From: Pseudomonas hamedanensis
GTDB lineage: Bacteria > Pseudomonadota > Gammaproteobacteria > Pseudomonadales > Pseudomonadaceae
Assembly (NCBI RefSeq): GCF_014268595.2
Contig: NZ_CP077091.1
Coordinates: 5,128,001-5,192,000 of the forward strand
Length of the DNA stretch: 64,000 nucleotides
Direction of reading: 5' to 3'
Below, in pieces: positions 8,913-18,167 of this stretch; position 1 is the stretch's first letter; every line of letters starts with the position of its first letter. A model generated the notes under the pieces. The model searched no databases and was not told the origin of the DNA. It saw only the letters and a list, made by a program, of their open reading frames with translations. Position numbers and translations under genes: made by a program.

Positions 8913-8929
8913 AGCGGCTGTTCCTTGGC

Positions 8930-9643
8930 TCATGGGCACCAGTAGATCTCTAACGTAGGTTGCAGGAACGCGCGCACCGGCATGGCCGCGACGTCATCGG
9001 ATGCCAGCGCGGCATTCAGGGTGGTCAGTTTCGACTGACCGGAAATCGACAGAATCTTGTGTCGGGCCGACGCCAGCAATGCCCGACTCATGGTCAGGCG
9101 CTGACGCGGCACGCTTGGCGCGAGCATCGGCCAGCAACGACGCGTGCCGTCGGCTTGCAGGGCTTCGGCGAGGTTCGGGCTGTCTGGAAACAACGACGCG
9201 GTGTGACCGTCATCGCCCATGCCCAGCACCAGCACATCAATCGCCGGCAGTTCAGCGAGCAAGCGGTCGGCCTGTTCGGCGGCCTGTTCGACATTCGCCG
9301 CAGCGCTGTAGAGGCTGAGGAACTGCGCCTTGGCCGCCGGGCCCTTGAGCAGGTACTGCTTGAGCAGACCGGCGTTGCTGTCGGCATGTTCAACCGGCAC
9401 CCAGCGCTCGTCGGCGAGGGTGATCACCACCTTCGACCAGTCCAGTTCCTGCTTGGCCAGGTGCTGGAAAAACGCCACCGGGCTACGCCCGCCGGACACC
9501 ACCAGCACCGCATTGCCGCGTGCCGCAATGGCTTCGCTCAGTTGCTTGGCAACGTTCAGCGCCAGGCCTTCGGCCAGCAACACCGGGCTCTTGAATTCGT
9601 GGGCATTCACGCCCGCTGGCAGTTGCACATCAGATATCGCCAT
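8930..9643 (-). CDS. pgl: 6-phosphogluconolactonase Pgl
   Basis: Hydrolyses 6-phosphogluconolactone made by Zwf to 6-phosphogluconate. It has 237 aa with [10 protein letters not shown] near the N-terminus, [15 protein letters not shown] in the middle and [14 protein letters not shown] with the catalytic His in the C-terminal half. The start is ATG 9643 with GGGAGG upstream; this overlaps the zwf stop by 14 nt and implies translational coupling. It is the second gene of zwf-pgl-eda. Confidence 0.94.
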   Translation of the reverse strand: MAISDVQLPAGVNAHEFKSPVLLAEGLALNVAKQLSEAIAARGNAVLVVSGGRSPVAFFQHLAKQELDWSKVVITLADERWVPVEHADSNAGLLKQYLLKGPAAKAQFLSLYSAAANVEQAAEQADRLLAELPAIDVLVLGMGDDGHTASLFPDSPNLAEALQADGTRRCWPMLAPSVPRQRLTMSRALLASARHKILSISGQSKLTTLNAALASDDVAAMPVRAFLQPTLEIYWCP

Positions 9644-11096
9644 ACCACGACCTCCCATCCCGCGTGATCAGTGCAATGGAGCTCATCGGCCCCCACGACC
9701 CGGCCGCATACGGCTTGGGCGCGTCACCGGATTTTTTCCATCCGGCGATCAACTGGTCACACCACTTCCACGCGGCTTCGATTTCATCTTTACGGACAAA
9801 CAGGTTCTGATTGCCGTTCATCACTTCCAGCAACAACCGCTCGTAGGCATCGGGGATCCGCGCGCTACGCCAGGTGTCGGAGAAATTCAGTTGCAGCGGC
9901 CCGCTGCGCAGTTGCATGCCTTTGTCCAGGCCCTGCTCCTTGGTCATCACGCGCAAGGAAATGCCTTCGTCCGGTTGCAGGCGGATGATCAGCTTGTTAC
10001 TGATCTGCAAGCGCTGCTCGGGGGCGAAAATGTAGTGCGACGGTTCCTTGAAATGGATGACGATCTGCGACAGCTTCTGCGGCATGCGCTTGCCGGTACG
10101 CAGGTAGAACGGCACGCCGGCCCAGCGCCAGTTACGGATGTCGGCACGCAGAGCGACGAAGGTTTCGGTGTCGCTCTGGGTATTGGAATTGGGTTCTTCG
10201 AGATAGCCCGGAACGGATTTGCCTTCGCTGTGGCCGGCGATGTACTGGCCGCGCACCACTTGCGTGGTCAGGCCTTCCGGGCTGATCGGCGCCAGCGCTT
10301 TGAGCACTTTCACTTTCTCGTCACGGATGCTGTCGGCGGACAGGTCGGCCGGCGGGTCCATGGCGATCAGGCACAGCAGCTGCAACAGGTGATTCTGAAT
10401 CATGTCGCGCAGTTGGCCGGCCTTGTCGAAATAGCCCCAACGGCCTTCGATGCCGACCTTCTCGGCCACGGTGATTTCCACGTGGGAGATGTAATTCTGG
10501 TTCCACTGGGTTTCGAACAGGCTGTTGGCGAAACGCAGGGCGATCAGGTTCTGAACGGTCTCTTTGCCCAGGTAGTGGTCGATGCGGTAGGTGCGGTCTT
10601 CCGGGAAGAACTGCGCCACGGCATCGTTGACCTTGCGCGAAGATTCGAGGTCCGAACCGATCGGCTTTTCCAGCACTACGCGGGTGTTCGCGGCCAGACC
10701 AACTTTTTCCAGGTTTTCGCAGATCGCGCCGTATACAGCCGCCGGGGTGGCGAAATAGGCAATCATGCGCTGGCTGCTGCCGGCCTGTTCGGCCAGCGCG
10801 ACGTAGTCGTCAGCCTTGAGGAAGTCGACGTGCAGATAAGTCAGGCGCGCCAGAAAGCGCTCGGCCACGGTTTCGTTCAGTTCTTTGCCGACATAGCGGC
10901 GCAGTTCGGCGGCAATAAACGCCAGGTGCTGCTGCTCGGTACCGGCTTCACGGGCCAACGCGATGATGCGCGTGTCCTCATGCAGCAGATCGGCGCCATC
11001 GAGGTGATAAAGGGCAGGAAACAGCTTGCGCAGGGCCAGATCGCCCAACGCGCCGAACAAGGCAAAGGTGCACGGTTCAACCGTAATCGAAGGCAT
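9630..11096 (-). CDS. zwf: Glucose-6-phosphate 1-dehydrogenase Zwf
   Basis: Oxidises glucose-6-phosphate to the lactone with NAD(P)+. It has 488 aa, the usual length, with the dinucleotide motif [11 protein letters not shown] at residues 14-24 (Ala replaces the Ser usual in GASGDLA) and the active-site signature RIDHYLGKE with His174 and Lys178. It heads the zwf-pgl-eda operon and diverges from its repressor gene hexR across 217 bp containing a HexR-like operator. An AAGAACAA Crc-type motif lies just upstream of the start codon. Confidence 0.96.
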   Translation of the reverse strand: MPSITVEPCTFALFGALGDLALRKLFPALYHLDGADLLHEDTRIIALAREAGTEQQHLAFIAAELRRYVGKELNETVAERFLARLTYLHVDFLKADDYVALAEQAGSSQRMIAYFATPAAVYGAICENLEKVGLAANTRVVLEKPIGSDLESSRKVNDAVAQFFPEDRTYRIDHYLGKETVQNLIALRFANSLFETQWNQNYISHVEITVAEKVGIEGRWGYFDKAGQLRDMIQNHLLQLLCLIAMDPPADLSADSIRDEKVKVLKALAPISPEGLTTQVVRGQYIAGHSEGKSVPGYLEEPNSNTQSDTETFVALRADIRNWRWAGVPFYLRTGKRMPQKLSQIVIHFKEPSHYIFAPEQRLQISNKLIIRLQPDEGISLRVMTKEQGLDKGMQLRSGPLQLNFSDTWRSARIPDAYERLLLEVMNGNQNLFVRKDEIEAAWKWCDQLIAGWKKSGDAPKPYAAGSWGPMSSIALITRDGRSWYGDI

Positions 11097-11101
11097 GATG
11101 T

Positions 11102-11109
11102 TTGTTCTT
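11102..11109 (-). promoter_or_regulatory. Possible Hfq/Crc motif in zwf leader
   Basis: AAGAACAA on the coding strand, 5 nt before the zwf ATG, fits the AAnAAnAA catabolite-repression target. It is one of several such motifs in leaders of this glucose locus. Confidence 0.45.
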
Positions 11110-11163
11110 TTATCAAGTTAAGCTACAAATACCTTTTTTCAAGGCATCACTCAAGGGAAAATG

Positions 11164-11178
11164 TAGTAATAACCACAA
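11164..11178. promoter_or_regulatory. HexR operator between hexR and zwf
   Basis: TAGT-N7-ACAA, one base away from the TTGT-N7-ACAA operator described for Pseudomonas HexR. It lies 67 nt before zwf and 135 nt before hexR, so it could govern both. Flanking bases extend the symmetry (TGTAGT/ACAACA). Confidence 0.65.
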
Positions 11179-11313
11179 CATTTTCGCAAAATACACATTC
11201 CGTGTGGTGGTCGGTCAGAGCCATCAGTAGGATAGGCCACCGTCACGGGCCATATCAAAGGCCCGATTTGCATAACCCCGCGCGTCCTTGCGCAGGTGAA
11301 TTAGGAATGTCAT

Positions 11314-12183
11314 ATGGACCGCGTGCGAAATTTACTGGAACAGATCCAGAGTCGCCTTGAAGAGCTGAACAAGGCCGAACGCAAAGTGGCCGAAGTGATC
11401 CTGCTCAACCCGCAGCAGGCCACCCGCTTCAGCATCGCCGCCCTCGCCCAGGCGGCGTCGGTGAGCGAACCGACGGTCAACCGTTTCTGCCGCTCCTTCG
11501 GCGTCAGCGGCTATCCCGAGCTCAAGCTGCAACTGGCGCAGAGCCTGGCCAGTGGCGCGGCGTATGTCAGCCGTGCGGTCGAGGCCGACGACAACCCTGA
11601 AGCGTACACGCAGAAGATTTTCGGCAGCGCCATTGCATCGTTGGACAGTGCGTGTCAGGCACTTGATCCGAACCTGATCAGCCGCGCCGTCGACCTGTTG
11701 ATTCAGGCGCGGCAGATTCACTTTTTCGGCCTCGGCGCTTCGGCCCCGGTGGCGCTGGATGCGCAGCACAAATTCTTCCGTTTCAATCTGGCCGTTACCG
11801 CCCACGCTGATGTGCTGATGCAACGAATGATCGCTTCGGTGGCGCACACCGGCGAGCTGTTCGTGATCATTTCCTACACCGGGCGTACCCGCGAGCTGGT
11901 GGAAGTGGCGCGGATTGCCCGTGAGAACGGTGCTTCGGTGCTGGGCCTGACCGCCGAGAATTCGCCGCTGGCCAAGGCCAGTACCCTGAGCCTGAACATT
12001 CCGCTGCCGGAAGACACCGACATTTATATGCCGATGACTTCGCGGATCATTCAGTTGACCGTGCTGGATGTGCTGGCAACGGGGATGACGTTGCGCCGTG
12101 GCGTGGATTTCCAGCCGCATTTGCGCAAGATCAAAGAGAGCCTGAATGCGAGCCGGTATCCGGTGGGTGACGAGTTCAATTGA
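11314..12183 (+). CDS. hexR: HexR, RpiR-family repressor of glucose catabolism
   Basis: DNA-binding repressor released by KDPG, controlling zwf, edd and gap in Pseudomonas. It has 289 aa: an N-terminal RpiR helix-turn-helix (residues about 1-77, [24 protein letters not shown]) and a C-terminal SIS sugar-phosphate domain (about 120-260, [18 protein letters not shown] and [14 protein letters not shown]). It is divergent from zwf, the arrangement conserved in Pseudomonas. A HexR-like site in the shared region suggests autoregulation. Confidence 0.95.
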   Translation: MDRVRNLLEQIQSRLEELNKAERKVAEVILLNPQQATRFSIAALAQAASVSEPTVNRFCRSFGVSGYPELKLQLAQSLASGAAYVSRAVEADDNPEAYTQKIFGSAIASLDSACQALDPNLISRAVDLLIQARQIHFFGLGASAPVALDAQHKFFRFNLAVTAHADVLMQRMIASVAHTGELFVIISYTGRTRELVEVARIARENGASVLGLTAENSPLAKASTLSLNIPLPEDTDIYMPMTSRIIQLTVLDVLATGMTLRRGVDFQPHLRKIKESLNASRYPVGDEFN

Positions 12184-12213
12184 TCCAAAATCTCGGCTGA
12201 CTGGATAATCGCC

Positions 12214-12279
12214 ATCGCGAGCAGGCTCACTCCTACATTTGAAACGCATTCCCCCTGTAGGAGTGAGCCTGCTCGCGAT
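12214..12279. repeat. REPIN, TGTAGGAGTGAGCCTGCTCGCGA family
   Basis: Tail-to-tail inverted arms (ATCGCGAGCAGG... and ...CCTGCTCGCGAT) with an 18-nt spacer, filling the gap between the convergent hexR and mutarotase genes. Confidence 0.85.
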
Positions 12280-12303
12280 GAGGCCAGCGGCAGCAACACA
12301 GAA

Positions 12304-13158
12304 TCAGGCCGCAGCCCACGCCTGCAAACTCAAATGCGCCTTCTCCCCCGGCGCCAGATGCAGACTGTCGGTGCCGCCCGCCGCTGCTTCCACGCAGACG
12401 AACTCGGAAATCTCATCCCAACTCACCCCCAACAGCGGCCGTGACCCCGGGTGCCAGACCACCGTGTCACCACTGTCACCCGTGTCAATGCACAACTCAC
12501 GCTGCCAGGCGTGGTCCTTGAGCTGCAATTCGCCGTCATGCTGAAACACCCGCTGGCAGCCGCCATCAACCCGCAACTCACCTTCCTGCTGACAAACCTG
12601 ACGGTTCAACTGGTCATAGCCCTGCGCGCCTTCGAGGCCAGACAGCGCTATCTCACCAACATCGCCAATACGCCAGTAAGCGTGCAACGCCTGGCTCAAC
12701 TGGCAAGGCATGTCGTCCTGATGCTCGGTGCTCAGACGTAATTCCATGCGTTCGCCCAGATGCGCGTGCAGGTCGACTTGCCAGTCGCACAGCTGCAATT
12801 GCCAATGCAGGCGCACGCCATCCTCGGCGCTGCTGCTGTCGAGCAGTTTCCAGTCGAGCAATCGTGCCCAACCGTGGGACGGCCACGCGTTTTCGCTCGG
12901 GTGGCGGCCATACCACGGCCAGCACACCGGTACGCCACCGCGAATCGCGCCGACATGCGGCCACTTCGCCGCACACCATAACCACGGCTTTTGCCCGCGC
13001 GGTTGAAAGTGCAGCAGCTGCGCGCCCTGACGACTGAACACCGCCTGACACAGCGGATGATCGATTACCAACACGTCGCGCAGCTGATAGCGCTCCCAGG
13101 CGAACACCGGTCGCTCGCGCAGGGACTTGAAGAAGCGTTGCAGCGGATGCTCATGCAT
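12304..13158 (-). CDS. D-hexose-6-phosphate mutarotase (YeaD-like aldose 1-epimerase family)
   Basis: Interconverts alpha and beta anomers of hexose-6-phosphates, here probably glucose-6-phosphate feeding Zwf. It has 284 aa with the YeaD-type pattern HFQPRGQKPWLW, IRGGVPVCWPWYG and PSHGWAR, the latter holding a likely catalytic His, plus a C-terminal FVCVEAA.GG with the catalytic-Glu region. It lies between oprB and hexR as the equivalent of PA3185. A 308-bp gap with a terminator separates it from oprB, so it probably has its own promoter. Confidence 0.85.
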   Translation of the reverse strand: MHEHPLQRFFKSLRERPVFAWERYQLRDVLVIDHPLCQAVFSRQGAQLLHFQPRGQKPWLWCAAKWPHVGAIRGGVPVCWPWYGRHPSENAWPSHGWARLLDWKLLDSSSAEDGVRLHWQLQLCDWQVDLHAHLGERMELRLSTEHQDDMPCQLSQALHAYWRIGDVGEIALSGLEGAQGYDQLNRQVCQQEGELRVDGGCQRVFQHDGELQLKDHAWQRELCIDTGDSGDTVVWHPGSRPLLGVSWDEISEFVCVEAAAGGTDSLHLAPGEKAHLSLQAWAAA

Positions 13159-13214
13159 TGGCTACGGTCCTGAAAATCATGGGGGTACAATTACCTTTGT
13201 GACCCTTGAATACT
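13159..13214. other. Start of mutarotase-oprB intergenic (13159-13466)
   Basis: The 308-bp gap holds the mutarotase promoter region, a REPIN (13215-13345) and the oprB terminator (13400-13429). I see no further gene. Confidence 0.5.
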
Positions 13215-13345
13215 GTGGCGAGGGGATTTATCCCCGTTCGACTGCGAAGCAGTCGCAAACCTGGAAAACGGCCTCTCGCTGATACACCTCAGTGGATGGC
13301 TTTGGGGCCGCTTCGCAGCCCAGCGGGGATAAATCCCCTCGCCAC
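13215..13345. repeat. REPIN, GTGGCGAGGGGATTTATCCCCG family
   Basis: Arms GTGGCGAGGGGATTTATCCCC and the exact reverse complement, 131 nt overall, with a loop containing an internal CTGCGAAGCAG hairpin and a GGGGCCGCTTCGCAG segment. A different REPIN family from the TGTAGGAG type. Confidence 0.85.
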
Positions 13346-13399
13346 AAAAAACTCTCCAGCCACAAAAAATCATCAAGCAACACATCTGACCTGTGTCAC

Positions 13400-13429
13400 A
13401 AAAAAAAGCGGACAGCCAAGGCTGTCCGC
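13400..13429 (-). terminator. oprB terminator
   Basis: On the reverse strand a 10-bp stem GCGGACAGCC/GGCTGTCCGC with a 2-nt centre is followed by eight T, 37 nt after the oprB stop. Confidence 0.88.
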
Positions 13430-13466
13430 AAAATGCGCACATAGAGAGGAGCTTATCGCAGACGCG

Positions 13467-14816
13467 TCAGAACGTAGACTGAATTTTCAGGCCAGCGACC
13501 AAAGCGTTATCGACTTCATCCACACCGCCCGGATGGGTGATGTATTGCAGGTTGGGACGCACGGTCAGCCAGTTGGTGACGTGGAAGCCGTAGTTGAGCT
13601 CGTAGTTGTATTCGGTTTCACGAATCGGCGAGAACGCGGCGTTGTCGTAGTCGGACACACCGTTGGAAGCGTTCAACAGCTCAGCGTTGCGCTTGACGTC
13701 CTTGTTGACGTGGATACGCGCCGCGCCAATGCCGATGTCATCTTTCGGACGCGCATCGAACGGACCTTTGTAGACAAACATCACCGACTGGTAGTTGTCG
13801 ATGAAGTTGGTGTCCTTGTCGTGGAACGTGGCGTTGGCGGCAATGTTCAGACCGCGCGTCGCATCACCGTTGTGGGTAGTGAGTTGCTGTTGCGCGACGA
13901 ACCAGTAGCCGCTTTTGCTGCTGTGGGTCTTGTAGGCATCGCCAGTGGTTGCCGCGTCGAAACCGTTGACGTCTTCGCGAACGTCATCGGCATCGGCCGT
14001 GCTCTTGTAGTAACCGACGCGGTATTCGCCCGGCAGGCTGTTGACCTTCGGCGACCAGACCAATTCAACCGGCAAAACGGTACCCTTGGTACCGCTGCCG
14101 CTGAGCTTGAAGCCGTTGCCGTGTTCCAGCTGCGACGGGTTCTGGTTGTACGCACCGATCTGCGCGTAGAGCTCGTCGTTAATGTTGTACTTCACACGGA
14201 TAGCGGCCTGGCTGACCGGCCAGTTGTACCAGATGTTGGTTGCCCAGTTACCCACTTGCGAACCGCAGAACGCCAGGTTCTGGAACTCGCACGGGAAGGT
14301 GTTGAAGTCTTCGCCCTCACCGAAGTAACCGGCCTTGACGTCGAGCTTGTTGTCGAAGAACTGGTGCTGAATCCACAACTGGGTCAGACGCACCATGTGG
14401 CCACGGCCGTAGACTTCCTGCGAGGAGCTGAGGGTGCCGGCACGCGGATCGCCAACGCGGTCGTTGGAGATGTTGTAGCCGTTACGATTGGTCAGCTGGA
14501 TCTTCGCCTGGGTGTTGTCCCAGCCCCACAGCTTTTGCAGGTCGAGGGCCACGCCCAGACCGAACTGGTCGGCGTAACGCGCGGTCTTGTCGTCGTTGTA
14601 GCCGCCGTTCAGGTTGGCGCCCATTTCCCCAACGTAGTCGGCCTTGATGTCGATACCCTGCTCGATCAGCCGGGTCCGCTCCCCACCCCAGTCACCGGTC
14701 ATCCATTTGGAGTCGGAGCTGAACGCATCCGCCGCCATCGCATTGCCGGCCAGCACCAATGCCGCAGCAGCGGACATTTGGCAGATCAACCGGGCATTGA
14801 CGTGTTTCTTTTTCAT
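13467..14816 (-). CDS. oprB: Carbohydrate-selective porin OprB
   Basis: Outer-membrane beta-barrel for glucose and other sugars, working with the Gts ABC importer. It has 449 aa, with a signal peptide of about 28 residues ending NAMA-ADA, then the OprB hallmark WMTGDWGGERTRL followed by alternating amphipathic strands and a C-terminal Phe (KIQSTF) as expected for barrel assembly. The start ATG 14816 has GAGG 10 nt upstream. It lies downstream of gtsD, separated by a composite REPIN that may reduce co-transcription. Confidence 0.94.
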   Translation of the reverse strand: MKKKHVNARLICQMSAAAALVLAGNAMAADAFSSDSKWMTGDWGGERTRLIEQGIDIKADYVGEMGANLNGGYNDDKTARYADQFGLGVALDLQKLWGWDNTQAKIQLTNRNGYNISNDRVGDPRAGTLSSSQEVYGRGHMVRLTQLWIQHQFFDNKLDVKAGYFGEGEDFNTFPCEFQNLAFCGSQVGNWATNIWYNWPVSQAAIRVKYNINDELYAQIGAYNQNPSQLEHGNGFKLSGSGTKGTVLPVELVWSPKVNSLPGEYRVGYYKSTADADDVREDVNGFDAATTGDAYKTHSSKSGYWFVAQQQLTTHNGDATRGLNIAANATFHDKDTNFIDNYQSVMFVYKGPFDARPKDDIGIGAARIHVNKDVKRNAELLNASNGVSDYDNAAFSPIRETEYNYELNYGFHVTNWLTVRPNLQYITHPGGVDEVDNALVAGLKIQSTF

Positions 14817-14832
14817 CCCTACATCCTCGTCT

Positions 14833-14843
14833 TTATTGTTATT
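14833..14843 (-). promoter_or_regulatory. Possible Hfq/Crc motif in oprB leader
   Basis: Coding strand AATAACAATAA contains two overlapping AAnAAnAA units, 17 nt before the oprB start and next to its ribosome site. Confidence 0.5.
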
Positions 14844-14914
14844 AACTGTTTTTATCTAACGCGGTTTACATAAAGTGCGACGAATGACAGGCCATTCACC
14901 GCGTGCTCCTTTTT

Positions 14915-15036
14915 TGTAGGAGTGAACCCTGTGGCGAGGGGATTTATCCCCGTAGGGCTGCGTAGCAGACCAGCTTTTGGGGCCGCTGCGCGACCCAACG
15001 GGGATAAATCCCCTCGCCACAGGGCTCACTCCTACA
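14915..15036. repeat. Composite REPIN: TGTAGGAG arms enclosing a GTGGCGAGG REPIN
   Basis: TGTAGGAGTGA at the left end and TCACTCCTACA at the right flank a complete GTGGCGAGGGGATTTATCCCC inverted pair. The outer arms belong to the other REPIN family, so two families are nested symmetrically. It sits between gtsD and oprB. Confidence 0.8.
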
Positions 15037-15043
15037 CTGTTCT

Positions 15044-16204
15044 TCAGCGGCCTTTGAATTGCGCCACATTCGCCGACCGGACTTCAGCCTGCGCCTGGCC
15101 CGCAACGCCCAGACGCTCGCCGGTATTGGCATCGAACAACAACACTTTCGACGGATCGAACTGCAGCGTCAGGCTTTCGCCCACCTGCGGTGCCACGTCC
15201 GGCGCCAGACGGCAGCAGACTTTGGTGTCGTTCAAATTGACGAACACCAGGGTGTCCGGACCCGTCGGTTCGGTGACCTGCACTTCGGCACGGATGCTCG
15301 GCAAACCATTGCCCTCGCCGTTCGCCAGACAGATCTGCTCCGGGCGCAGGCCGAGGATTACTTCGCGGTCTTCAAGCCCGGCGTCCTGCATGCTCATCGG
15401 CAACTCGCAACGCGCCTGACCGCTGTCCAGCAGCGCCAGCAGACGACCGTCCTTGCGTTGCAAACGCAGGGGGATGAAGTTCATCGGCGGCGAACCGATG
15501 AAGCTCGCCACGAACAGGTTGGCCGGGTCGTTGTAGATCTCTTTAGGCGTGCCGAACTGCTGAATGATTCCATCTTTCATCACCGCAACCTTATCGCCCA
15601 GCGTCATCGCTTCGATCTGGTCGTGGGTCACGTAAACCGTGGTGGTTTTCAGCCGCTGGTGCATCAGTTTCATTTCGGTGCGCATCTCGACGCGCAGCTT
15701 CGCGTCGAGGTTGGACAGCGGTTCGTCGAACAGATAAATCTTCGGTCGACGCGCCAGTGCACGGCCCATCGCCACCCGCTGTTGCTGTCCGCCGGAGAGC
15801 TGACCCGGTTTGCGGTTGAGCAAGTGTTCGATCTGCAGCAGCTTGGCCACGCGGGCAACTTCTTCATCGATCGAGGCCTGCGGCATCTTGCGGATCTTCA
15901 GGCCGAATTCGATGTTCTCGCGCACGCTCATGGTCGGGTACAGCGCGTAGGACTGGAACACCATGGCGATGTCACGATCCTTGGGGCTCATGCCACTGAC
16001 GTCCTGATCGCCGATCATGATCGCGCCGCCGGTGATAGTTTCCAGACCGGCGATGCAGTTCATCAAGGTCGATTTGCCGCAGCCCGACGGGCCGACGAGG
16101 ATCAGGAACTCACCGTCCTTGATCGACAGTTCGATGTTCTTCAGGGTGTCCGGCAAGCCGGCGCCGTAAGTCTTGTTTACATTGCGAAGTTCGAGCGTTG
16201 CCAT
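15044..16204 (-). CDS. gtsD: Glucose ABC transporter ATP-binding protein GtsD
   Basis: MalK/UgpC-type ATPase that powers glucose import through GtsB-GtsC. It has 386 aa with Walker A GPSGCGKST (residues 38-46), signature LSGGQQQRVAMGRAL near 133, Walker B YLFDEPLSNLD near 157 and a C-terminal regulatory TOBE-like region (LRPEQICLANGEG). It starts 2 nt after the gtsC stop, so it is translationally linked. It is the fourth gene of gtsABCD. Confidence 0.94.
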   Translation of the reverse strand: MATLELRNVNKTYGAGLPDTLKNIELSIKDGEFLILVGPSGCGKSTLMNCIAGLETITGGAIMIGDQDVSGMSPKDRDIAMVFQSYALYPTMSVRENIEFGLKIRKMPQASIDEEVARVAKLLQIEHLLNRKPGQLSGGQQQRVAMGRALARRPKIYLFDEPLSNLDAKLRVEMRTEMKLMHQRLKTTTVYVTHDQIEAMTLGDKVAVMKDGIIQQFGTPKEIYNDPANLFVASFIGSPPMNFIPLRLQRKDGRLLALLDSGQARCELPMSMQDAGLEDREVILGLRPEQICLANGEGNGLPSIRAEVQVTEPTGPDTLVFVNLNDTKVCCRLAPDVAPQVGESLTLQFDPSKVLLFDANTGERLGVAGQAQAEVRSANVAQFKGR

Positions 16205-16206
16205 GA

Positions 16207-17052
16207 TTACCCCTTGACTGCGCCGGCCGTCAGCCCGCGCACGAAATACTTGCCTGCGACCACATAGACCAGCAGGGTCGGCAGGCCGGCGATCATCGCC
16301 GCTGCCATGTCCACGTTGTATTCCTTGGCACCGGTGCTGGTGTTGACCAGGTTGTTCAGCGCCACGGTGATCGGTTGCGAATCACCGCTGGAGAACACCA
16401 CCCCGAACAGGAAGTCGTTCCAGATCTGGGTGAATTGCCAGATCAGGCAGACCATGATGATCGGCGTCGACATCGGCAGGATGATGCGGCGGAAAATCGT
16501 AAAGAAACCGGCGCCGTCCAGACGCGCGGCCTTGACCAGCGCATCTGGAATGCTCACGTAGTAGTTACGGAAGAACAGCGTGGTGAACGCCAGACCATAA
16601 ACCACGTGAACGAACACCAGGCCGGTGGTGGTGCTCGCCAGGCCCATCTTGCCGAGGGTGAACGAGGCTGGCAGCAGCACGGTCTGGAACGGCAGGAAGC
16701 AGCCGAACAGCAACAGGCCGAAGAACAACTGCGAACCGCGAAAGCGCCACATCGACAGCACGTAGCCGTTCAACGCACCGATGGCCGTGGAGATGATCAC
16801 GGCGGGCACGGTGATCTTGATCGAGTTCCAGAAGTAGCCGTCAACCGTGGCCCAGGCCTTGACCCAGCCAATGCCGCTGACCACCGTCGGCCAGCTCAGC
16901 AGGTTGCCGGTGCTGATGTCTTCGGGGGTCTTGAAGCTGGTCAGCAACATCACCACCAGCGGCACCAGATACAGAAACACAGCGAAAATCAGCACCGCGT
17001 AGATGGCGATGCGACTGAAGCTGATGGCAGGTTTGGCAGCGAGACTAGTCAT
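16207..17052 (-). CDS. gtsC: Glucose ABC transporter permease GtsC
   Basis: Inner-membrane permease of 281 aa with six predicted helices. The first is IYAVLIFAVFLYLVPLVVML, and the EAA-type loop ALVKAARLDGAGFFTIFRRIILP contacts the ATPase. Member of the MalG-like carbohydrate permease family. Its start overlaps the end of gtsB by 8 nt. Confidence 0.93.
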   Translation of the reverse strand: MTSLAAKPAISFSRIAIYAVLIFAVFLYLVPLVVMLLTSFKTPEDISTGNLLSWPTVVSGIGWVKAWATVDGYFWNSIKITVPAVIISTAIGALNGYVLSMWRFRGSQLFFGLLLFGCFLPFQTVLLPASFTLGKMGLASTTTGLVFVHVVYGLAFTTLFFRNYYVSIPDALVKAARLDGAGFFTIFRRIILPMSTPIIMVCLIWQFTQIWNDFLFGVVFSSGDSQPITVALNNLVNTSTGAKEYNVDMAAAMIAGLPTLLVYVVAGKYFVRGLTAGAVKG

Positions 17053-17953
17053 TGCGCTTGGTCCTCAGCTCGGAATACAGGTAAGGCACGATGATCGCCA
17101 GGATCGCACCGAGCATCAGAATCGCACTGGCCGAGCCCATGCCCATCTGGCCGCGACTGAAGGTGAAGGAGTACATGAACATCGCTGGCAGGTCAGAGGA
17201 ATAACCCGGACCACCGGCAGTCATCGCCGCGACCAGGTCGAAGCTCTTGATCGCGATGTGCGCCAGGATCATCACCGCACTGAAGAACACCGGACGCAGG
17301 CTTGGCAGCACGACTTTCCAGTAGATGCGCGGCATGCTCGCGCCATCGATTTGCGCAGCACGAATGATCGATTGATCGACGCCGCGCAGGCCGGCGAGGA
17401 ACATCGCCATGATGAAGCCCGAGGCTTGCCACACGGCGGCGATCACCAGGCAGTAGACCACGCGATCCGGGTCGATCAGCCAGTCCAGACGGAAGCCTTC
17501 CCAGCCCCAGTCACGCAACAATTTGTCCAGGCCCATGCCCGGGTTGAGCAGCCATTTCCACGCGGTACCGGTGACGATCATCGAGAGCGCCATCGGGTAC
17601 AGGTAAATGGTGCGGATAAAGCCTTCGCGACGGATGCGCTGGTCGAGGAACACCGCCAGCAACACACCGATCACCAGGGTAATGCCGATGAACATGCCGC
17701 CGAACACCGCGAGGTTTTTGCTTGCGACCCACCAGCGGTCGTTGTCGAACAACCGCGCGTATTGCGCCAGGCCCGCCCACTTGTAATTGGGCAGGAACGT
17801 CGACGTGGTGAACGACAGAACGAACGTCCACAGGATGTAGCCATAAAAGCCCACCAGCACGATGAACATGCTCGGCGCCAGCACCAGTTTCGGTAGCCAG
17901 CGCTGCAATGCATCGAACGGCGAGGCCTTGCTGAACACAGCAACAGAACTCAT
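17045..17953 (-). CDS. gtsB: Glucose ABC transporter permease GtsB
   Basis: Partner permease of 302 aa, MalF/UgpA-like, with hydrophobic segments beginning FIVLVGFYGYILWTFVLSF and an EAA loop SIIRAAQIDGASMPRIYWKVVLPSL. It pairs with GtsC to form the channel. A 214-bp gap with a composite REPIN separates it from gtsA; this is common for binding-protein genes, which are expressed at higher level than the permeases. Confidence 0.93.
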   Translation of the reverse strand: MSSVAVFSKASPFDALQRWLPKLVLAPSMFIVLVGFYGYILWTFVLSFTTSTFLPNYKWAGLAQYARLFDNDRWWVASKNLAVFGGMFIGITLVIGVLLAVFLDQRIRREGFIRTIYLYPMALSMIVTGTAWKWLLNPGMGLDKLLRDWGWEGFRLDWLIDPDRVVYCLVIAAVWQASGFIMAMFLAGLRGVDQSIIRAAQIDGASMPRIYWKVVLPSLRPVFFSAVMILAHIAIKSFDLVAAMTAGGPGYSSDLPAMFMYSFTFSRGQMGMGSASAILMLGAILAIIVPYLYSELRTKRND

Positions 17954-17991
17954 GGGGAAATCCAGAAAAGGGGTTTACGAAAGCATTCCCT

Positions 17992-18156
17992 TGTAGGAGT
18001 GAGCCCTGTGGCGAGGGGATTTATCCCCGTTCGGCTGCGAAGCAGTCGCAAAATCATTACACGCGGTATTTCAGACACTGCGCCGCTGCAACTTTCCGGG
18101 GCCGCTTCGCGACCCAACGGGGATAAATCCCCTCACCACAAAGGCTCACTCCTACA
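17992..18156. repeat. Composite REPIN between gtsA and gtsB
   Basis: TGTAGGAGTGAGCC ... GGCTCACTCCTACA outer arms enclose GTGGCGAGGGGATTTATCCCCGTTCG and a matching right arm (one change, CTCACCAC). The hairpin may stabilise the upstream gtsA message relative to gtsBCD. Confidence 0.8.
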
Positions 18157-18167
18157 GGGGCCAAGCA

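Noticed and set aside
14915..18156. Insertion sequence remnants in the gts locus
   Set aside because: The repeats have no transposase fragment or target duplication visible; they fit REPIN structure.
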